38,296 nt of DNA from Clostridiales bacterium. Its GTDB lineage: Bacteria; Bacillota; Clostridia; Caldicoprobacterales; DTU083. The stretch's first letter is position 1. Each line of letters opens with the position of its first letter. Below the pieces are notes generated by a model. The model saw only the letters and a list, made by a program, of their open reading frames with translations. It did no database searches and was not told where the DNA came from. Positions 33,094-38,296 of the stretch are shown piece after piece. Position numbers and translations under genes: made by a program. Where the stretch lies: assembly GCA_012839095.1 (NCBI GenBank), contig DUOA01000021.1, positions 1 to 38,296 of the forward strand, written 5' to 3'.

Positions 33094-34092
33094 ATGAGCC
33101 GCTCGTTTAAAAGGTTTTACTTAACTGCACTCTTTCCTTTAATTTTTCTCTCTGCTTATCCTGTTGCCATGGGTACGGGTATAGCAGTGCTTTCCTTTCA
33201 GAACGGCAGAATTCTTCCGGAGTATTATGAGCAAACTGTCATTCCTTATGCAGCCGTATGTTCATCAATTCTTTTGACCCTGCTGCTTTATCCGCTGCTG
33301 TCAAAACTCAGGAGATTTTCTCTTCCATCGGCTACTGTATTTGCTGCCGGGTTGTTTTTGGGACTGGAATATTATATGGAGAATATTACCATACATTCCC
33401 CCGAGGCACTCTCAGCTTATAAATGGCAGCTGGAATCCCATATTGGATCCGCTGAAGCAACACAAGCCTTTCAAATGCTGTATGATAATACTTACAGAAT
33501 CCATTATTATATAACATCCCTCATGCTCATCGTCCTTGTAATTGGCCTTATATACAGCTATGAAAACCGCATACAATCAGAAGAAGGCGGGAGAAAGAAC
33601 CTGTTCAGGCTGCAGCTTATATTTACCATACTCTTTGTTGTATTCTGTGCCTTTGTAAATGCGGCTTCTTATCTGAGAAAAGTATCTTTTTTGACGGAAG
33701 CTGTTGATTATCTGATTTCCTTATCACCAACCCTTACAGTTTTCTTTAATCTTGTTATGAGCCTGGCCTTTGGCTTATATATGGCCGGTTTTCTGTCCGG
33801 TAAAAGAAGGCTTGTCTCAGTTTTTATTCCGGCTGCAGCAGCTATCCTGACTGCCGGCGCCATGTATTACGGGGAGTACAGGATGCTGGACGGAATTCTG
33901 TATCGATTTGGTTATACAAAGGTTTTCCAGTCGCTGCCCTATACCATCGTAACTGCTGCAGATGCATTTGTCATACTGGGCTCAGGGGCTTTAACTGCCC
34001 TTTTTATAGAAACACTCTCTTTTTTCAGCAGGAAGGGCGAAAAGCCATCCCGTTTGCATGAAGAGAAGAATGAAGGTACAATAATACAATAA
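33094..34092 (+). CDS. Polytopic membrane protein of unknown function
   Basis: A 332-residue protein with about eight hydrophobic helices and short loops, and a charged C-terminal tail (SRKGEKPSRLHEEKNEG). I do not recognise a family. I chose ATG 33094 (MSRSFKRFYLTALF), since the open frame to 32986 would run through the likely promoter; AAGGAC lies 12-13 bases upstream, which is not ideal. The argC-like gene starts 26 bases after its stop, so the two may be co-transcribed. A transporter-like or sensor role is possible, but nothing in the sequence decides it. Confidence 0.75.
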   Translation: MSRSFKRFYLTALFPLIFLSAYPVAMGTGIAVLSFQNGRILPEYYEQTVIPYAAVCSSILLTLLLYPLLSKLRRFSLPSATVFAAGLFLGLEYYMENITIHSPEALSAYKWQLESHIGSAEATQAFQMLYDNTYRIHYYITSLMLIVLVIGLIYSYENRIQSEEGGRKNLFRLQLIFTILFVVFCAFVNAASYLRKVSFLTEAVDYLISLSPTLTVFFNLVMSLAFGLYMAGFLSGKRRLVSVFIPAAAAILTAGAMYYGEYRMLDGILYRFGYTKVFQSLPYTIVTAADAFVILGSGALTALFIETLSFFSRKGEKPSRLHEEKNEGTIIQ

Positions 34093-34118
34093 TACGGAAT
34101 GATTCGGAGGTCAGCATT

Positions 34119-35066
34119 ATGGGACACCGCATTTTTGTAGACGGACAGGAGGGGACTACCGGCCTTAAAATTCAGGAGTATTTATCCGGGAGAGAGGATT
34201 TGGAGGTCCTTAAAATAGACTATGAAAAGCGGAAGGATATAAAGGCCAGAAGAGAGCTTTTAAATGAAGCGGATCTGGTTTTTCTCTGCCTGCCTGATGC
34301 TGCGGCAAGGGAAGCTGCTGCTTTGATTGAAAACAATCATACCAAAGTGATTGATGCCAGTACAGCTCATCGCACAGACAGCGGCTGGGTATACGGACTT
34401 CCGGAGCTGGGCGAAGCTCAGAGAGAAAGAATCAGAAATGCTTCGAGAGTCGCTAACCCAGGCTGCCATGCAACCGGATTCATTCTTTCTGTCTATCCGC
34501 TGATAAAAGCAGGAATCCTGCCAAAGGATTATCCGGTCAGCTGCACCTCTGTCACCGGCTACAGCGGGGGAGGCCGGAAACTGATAGCTGAATATGAAGC
34601 TTTGGAAAATCAGGATTACTTCAGAAGTCCAAAACCCTACGGTCTGACTCTGAAGCATAAGCATTTGCCTGAAATGATGCATATGACGGGTTTGGAGCAT
34701 CCGCCCGTATTCCTGCCGATAGTGGCCGGTTATTATAATGGAATGGCAGTATCCCTTCCGCTGGCTGCCAGGGCTTTGAACAAAAATGCCGGCGCCAGGG
34801 AAATATGGGAGCTGCTGTCTGAATACTATGCTGATGAACCCTTTATACATATCGTGTCCTATCAGGATTACAGCCTGCTGGATGAAAAAGGATTTTTGCA
34901 TCCCGAAGCCTTAAATGGCAGCAACAAGGTGGAAATCTTTGTTTTCGGCCATGAAGACCAAATTCTTCTTATGGCCCGGTACGACAATCTGGGCAAAGGG
35001 GCATCCGGTGCAGCAGTCCAGAACATGAATCTTATGCTTGGCCTGCCTGAAACAGCAGGACTGTAG
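34119..35066 (+). CDS. argC: N-acetyl-gamma-glutamyl-phosphate reductase, type 2
   Basis: A 315-residue enzyme of the short (type 2) ArgC class, which reduces N-acetylglutamyl phosphate to the semialdehyde with NADPH in arginine synthesis. The N-terminal motif is FVDGQEGTTGLKIQEYL, the catalytic Cys116 lies in NPGCHATGF, and the late GKGASGAAVQNMNLMLGL is diagnostic. CGGAGG precedes ATG 34119. No argJ, argB, argD or argF lies within the window, so the gene is isolated from a standard arginine operon. Related acyl-phosphate reductases of other pathways (for example LysY-type) are a less likely alternative. Confidence 0.92.
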   Translation: MGHRIFVDGQEGTTGLKIQEYLSGREDLEVLKIDYEKRKDIKARRELLNEADLVFLCLPDAAAREAAALIENNHTKVIDASTAHRTDSGWVYGLPELGEAQRERIRNASRVANPGCHATGFILSVYPLIKAGILPKDYPVSCTSVTGYSGGGRKLIAEYEALENQDYFRSPKPYGLTLKHKHLPEMMHMTGLEHPPVFLPIVAGYYNGMAVSLPLAARALNKNAGAREIWELLSEYYADEPFIHIVSYQDYSLLDEKGFLHPEALNGSNKVEIFVFGHEDQILLMARYDNLGKGASGAAVQNMNLMLGLPETAGL

Positions 35067-35111
35067 AGTAAGGGGAGCAGTCGACAAAAGTCAGTCTGAA
35101 GGAGGTCGAAA

Positions 35112-35285
35112 ATGAGAACAGGAAGAAAACCTCTTATTGTTTTTTGTATGTTATTTATTTTCGTCCTGATAACAGGCATAGCACACGCCAGCTGGGCATA
35201 TATCCCCTATGAACAGATGATAGCTGAGGCAGATGTCGTTTTGATAGGCGGTTTTATTAACAGATATTTTCCGGAGTCAGTATAG
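35112..35285 (+). pseudogene. 57-residue secreted peptide, probable remnant of a longer gene
   Basis: GGAGG lies 6 bases before ATG 35112. The product has a signal peptide (about 1-27, ending AHA) followed by SWAYIPYEQMIAEADVVLIG, which looks like the start of a mature secreted domain, and then stops at TAG. The ADVVLIG start is reminiscent of longer Firmicutes secreted proteins that continue past this point; no continuation is visible in any frame before the next gene at 35331. A truncated gene is my preferred reading, but a genuine small secreted peptide is possible. Confidence 0.55.
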
Positions 35286-35330
35286 AGTATATAAACAACT
35301 TTGCCAACTCCTATCTTTGTGGTGATAAGC

Positions 35331-36176
35331 TTGAAAAAGAGCAGACGTCTCAGAAAAGCTGTTATAATCTTATTATTACTTGCCGGCTTTCTGCTTACCC
35401 CGGCAGGTGCATCGCTCAGAAGCTATGCGGTCATGGTGCCCTATAGCTGGATTCATCATGGAAACAGCGTACTGAAAAGAAACAATATAAGATTTGATAT
35501 TCCCGGTGGCATCAGGACCAAGAAGGCAGACTGGTATCCTTTTGTTCTTACCTTTAATGATGACGACGGGCTGTCCTGGTTCCTGGAGGAGGAAGTGGAG
35601 TTTACCGTTCTGTATAATTTCGGGCATTACTTGATCCGGCAGGGCACGTCATCCTACTACAGCCCCGACTCCCCCTACTACAGCAGCTTTTATGGAGGAT
35701 ACATAGTTAAACCAAAGTCGGAAGCGAGGAAATTCGGTTTTTTGGAGAACGGGGCTGTTGACAGTACGGCACTGGCCAGAGTACCGGAGTATGATCAGAA
35801 GTATCTGGTACTGTCTTCCCTTGGATGTCCGCCGGAGAAGAGAGTGTTCAGTCAGAATATTGTATCGGAACAATATGACGTGGATTATGCTGGTTATCAG
35901 GGCTGGGTACGCCTGGATTCTGAGATTGAAACCAACAGCCCGGCTCATGAATCAAAAGAATTCATGAGGGGCTATCTGCAATATGGCCGGCCTTTGGGCA
36001 GACTTGACCATGATGAGGATTTCCCGGTCATTAATCTGAAAGGCAGGGCTTATATAAGATATTTCGATGAGCTCAAAGCCACAGTTGTACTTTTTATAAT
36101 GGCTCCTGCCTGGACAACGGTTAATGAATGTGATGAGGAAATCCTGTCAAATACATTTATACTATATGAGGAGTAA
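35331..36176 (+). CDS. Secreted protein of unknown function
   Basis: A 281-residue product with an N-terminal KKSRRLRK basic stretch and a signal-like hydrophobic helix (about 9-26, ending PAGAS), and no membrane segment after it. The mature part is rich in Tyr and acidic residues, with SSYYSPDSPYYSSFYGG mid-protein. I recognise no family. I prefer the TTG at 35331, with GGTGAT about 5 bases ahead; GTG 35319 or 35322 and TTG 35301 are alternatives. It lies 45 bases after the broken secreted gene and 3 bases before the RecD2-like gene, so it shares a transcript with both in all likelihood. Confidence 0.7.
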   Translation: MKKSRRLRKAVIILLLLAGFLLTPAGASLRSYAVMVPYSWIHHGNSVLKRNNIRFDIPGGIRTKKADWYPFVLTFNDDDGLSWFLEEEVEFTVLYNFGHYLIRQGTSSYYSPDSPYYSSFYGGYIVKPKSEARKFGFLENGAVDSTALARVPEYDQKYLVLSSLGCPPEKRVFSQNIVSEQYDVDYAGYQGWVRLDSEIETNSPAHESKEFMRGYLQYGRPLGRLDHDEDFPVINLKGRAYIRYFDELKATVVLFIMAPAWTTVNECDEEILSNTFILYEE

Positions 36177-36179
36177 AGA

Positions 36180-38296
36180 ATGCAGACAAAGATTTCAGGG
36201 GTAATTGAGAGGATTACTTTTGTTAATCCTGAGAATGGATATACAGTAGCCAAACTGAAAAGCAGGGGTTATTTTGACTTAATTACCGTTGTAGGAAATT
36301 TCCCCTCTGTTAATGTAGGTGCAATTGTATCCCTTAAAGGGGAGTGGAAGGTAGACTCCAAATACGGCCGGCAATTCATTGTCTCACACTTTGAAGAAAG
36401 GCTGCCGGCAACAGCGGCCGGAATCGAAAAATATCTGGGCAGCGGGCTTATTAAGGGAATTGGCCCTGTAAATGCCCGGCGGATTGTAAAGGCTTTCAAG
36501 GAGGATACACTGAGGGTAATAGAGGAGGAAACAGAGCGGCTCCTTGAGGTGGAGGGAATCGGTCCCAAACGGGTAGAGATGATAAAAACAGCCTGGGAGG
36601 AGCAGAAGGAAGTCAAGAATATCATGATTTTTCTTCAATCCCATGGTGTATCCACTGCATACGGTGTAAGAATCTATAAAACATACGGCAATGACAGTAT
36701 AAAAGTGGTGCAGGAAAATCCATATCAATTGGCTGATGATATTTGGGGTATCGGATTTCGAACAGCTGACCGGATAGCTCAAAACCTTGGTTATGATATA
36801 AAGTCCTATAAAAGAATTCGATCCGGAATCCATTATGTGCTTAATCAGCTATCCAACGAGGGGCACTGCTTTGCATACCGCCGGCAGCTTCTGGAAGAAG
36901 CCGTTAAACTGCTGGAAGTGGAACCGGAACTGATTTCTTCCGCCATAGATGAGATGCTTAAAGAAGGTTCCCTGATTCCCGATGAGGAAGATGCACTGTT
37001 TCTGCCTGTTTTCTATCACAGCGAGACGGGAGTCGCAAGAAGGATAAACAAGATCAGGCAGGCCGATTCAATCTTCATACACAGCAATGTGGATCAGCTG
37101 CTGGCATCCATAGAAAAGAAAAACAGGGTCAGATATGATGAGATTCAGCGGGAAGCCATCCGGAAGGCCGGTTCCTGCAAGTTTATGGTTCTTACCGGAG
37201 GTCCTGGCACGGGGAAAACATTTACCACCTTGGGTATTATCTCTTTATACCAGGCGCTGGGAGCCAAAATTTTGCTGGCTGCTCCCACAGGAAGGGCGGC
37301 AAAGCGCATGTCCGAGGTTACGGGGATGGAAGCCAGGACCATTCACAGGCTGCTGGAATACAAACCTGCAAAAGGCTATTCCGTAAATGAGGACAACCCT
37401 CTGAAATGTGATGTCCTTATACTGGATGAGGTTTCCATGGTGGATTTGATCCTGATGTATAATCTGCTGAAGGCCGTCCCGGATGAGGCGGTTGTTATTC
37501 TTGTAGGGGATGTGGACCAGCTGCCATCGGTAGGAGCAGGCAATGTTCTTCGGGATATTATAGATTCCCAGGCGGTGGAAGTGGTCAGGCTGACAACCAT
37601 CTTCCGTCAGGCCCGGGGAAGCATGATTATCACCAATGCCCATCGGGTGAATCAGGGTCAATTTCTTAAATACTCCGGACCTAGAAACAGGGATTTTTTC
37701 TTTGTGGAAGAGGAAGAGCCGGACAGGGCAGCAGAAACTATTGTCTCGCTGGTAACCGAAAGGCTGCCGGGATACTACCGGGTTGACCCCGTCAGGGATA
37801 TTCAGGTGCTCTGCCCCATGCTGAAGGGCTCCACCGGGGCTCACAATATCAATGGTTTACTGCAGGAAAGACTTGCACAAAAGAGCTCTTTCATCAAATA
37901 CGGAGGCACCACCTATTATACAGGTGACAAGGTGATGCAGATTAAGAACAACTATGATAAAAATGTATTCAATGGCGATATAGGCTTTATTGAATCCATA
38001 GATCAGGAGGATCGCACAGTCAGCATCACTATGGATGACAGAACAATAGAATATGATTATACTGAACTGGATGAAATAATCCTGGCCTATGCATCAACCG
38101 TGCACAAAAGCCAGGGCAGCGAGTACCCCATAGTGGTTGCCCCTCTGTCCACCCAGCATTATATGATGCTGCAGAGAAACCTGCTATACACCTGCATTAC
38201 AAGGGCCAAAAAGGTGTTTGTGCTGGTAGGGACAAAAAAAGCCGCTGCCATGGCAATACGCAACAATAAAATTGCAAAGAGGAATACCATGCTGGC
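36180..38296 (+). CDS. recD2: RecD2-family ATP-dependent DNA helicase (partial, 3' end outside)
   Basis: At least 705 residues; the frame is still open at the window edge, and family length (about 740) suggests a few dozen residues are missing. It has an N-terminal OB-like domain (1-75), helix-hairpin-helix motifs LIKGIGPVNARRI and VEGIGPKRVEMI, a GIGFRTADRIA segment, Walker A GGPGTGKT (340-347), Walker B LILDEVSMVD (Asp416-Glu417), and superfamily-1 motif VHKSQGSEY late in the protein. RecD2 unwinds DNA 5' to 3' without RecBC and takes part in replication and repair. GAGGAG lies 8 bases before ATG 36180, 3 bases after the preceding stop. Confidence 0.95.
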   Translation, partial: MQTKISGVIERITFVNPENGYTVAKLKSRGYFDLITVVGNFPSVNVGAIVSLKGEWKVDSKYGRQFIVSHFEERLPATAAGIEKYLGSGLIKGIGPVNARRIVKAFKEDTLRVIEEETERLLEVEGIGPKRVEMIKTAWEEQKEVKNIMIFLQSHGVSTAYGVRIYKTYGNDSIKVVQENPYQLADDIWGIGFRTADRIAQNLGYDIKSYKRIRSGIHYVLNQLSNEGHCFAYRRQLLEEAVKLLEVEPELISSAIDEMLKEGSLIPDEEDALFLPVFYHSETGVARRINKIRQADSIFIHSNVDQLLASIEKKNRVRYDEIQREAIRKAGSCKFMVLTGGPGTGKTFTTLGIISLYQALGAKILLAAPTGRAAKRMSEVTGMEARTIHRLLEYKPAKGYSVNEDNPLKCDVLILDEVSMVDLILMYNLLKAVPDEAVVILVGDVDQLPSVGAGNVLRDIIDSQAVEVVRLTTIFRQARGSMIITNAHRVNQGQFLKYSGPRNRDFFFVEEEEPDRAAETIVSLVTERLPGYYRVDPVRDIQVLCPMLKGSTGAHNINGLLQERLAQKSSFIKYGGTTYYTGDKVMQIKNNYDKNVFNGDIGFIESIDQEDRTVSITMDDRTIEYDYTELDEIILAYASTVHKSQGSEYPIVVAPLSTQHYMMLQRNLLYTCITRAKKVFVLVGTKKAAAMAIRNNKIAKRNTML

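Noticed and set aside
1-38296. CRISPR array, transposon, integrase, att site or phage genes
   Set aside because: No regularly spaced repeats, transposase or recombinase motifs, or tRNA-flanked duplications were seen on either strand.

Overview
The window looks like a chromosomal segment of a low-to-mid GC anaerobic Bacillota, most likely class Clostridia. The reasons are strong AGGAGG-type ribosome binding sites, frequent TTG and GTG starts, textbook TTGACA/TATAAT promoters, a cysteine T-box leader, the order carD - yacL-like - ispD - ispF - cysE - cysS, and a sodium-pumping biotin decarboxylase. I cannot name the genus. I see no rRNA, tRNA, CRISPR array, phage gene or insertion sequence.

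Layout. (1) 1-2121: the end of an oxaloacetate decarboxylase operon (alpha tail, gamma, biotin carrier, beta) closed by a hairpin terminator. (2) 2347-6487: a P2-type Ca2+ ATPase, a convergent DNA-alkyl repair gene (ogt) and a VTT/DedA-like membrane protein. (3) 6491-14389, minus strand: a PlsC-like acyltransferase, a heterodimeric ABC exporter pair in one operon, and a separate MacB-like ABC ATPase-permease. (4) 14458-18901: a polyamine uptake operon, XRE-cupin regulator then potABCD. (5) 18928-22595: a four-cysteine clostridial protein on the minus strand, then carD, a PIN-TRAM membrane protein, ispD and ispF. (6) 22672-25973: a DUF1002 secreted protein, then a strong promoter, a T-box leader reading UGC (Cys), and cysE-cysS. 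(7) 25977-30953: an ABC-2 unit of ATPase, permease, GldG-like and DUF4340-like proteins. (8) 31070-32944: a ThuA-like protein and a Gfo/Idh/MocA oxidoreductase. (9) 33094-36176: an unknown membrane protein, a type-2 ArgC without other arginine genes, a 57-residue secreted remnant and an unrecognised secreted protein. (10) 36180 to the end: a RecD2-type helicase, cut by the window edge.

How the genes fit together. The decarboxylase couples decarboxylation to Na+ export, and the Ca2+ ATPase also handles cations. The pot operon imports spermidine/putrescine under a probable autoregulator. The T-box ties cysteine synthesis and cysteinyl-tRNA charging to uncharged tRNA-Cys. CarD would tune rRNA-type transcription, and IspD/IspF serve the MEP isoprenoid pathway.

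I see no clearly new defence or mobile system. The best leads are the ABC/GldG/DUF4340 unit with its upstream palindrome, the asymmetric ABC exporter linked to an acyltransferase with a zinc-ribbon-like tail, and the orphan ArgC cluster with its broken secreted gene.
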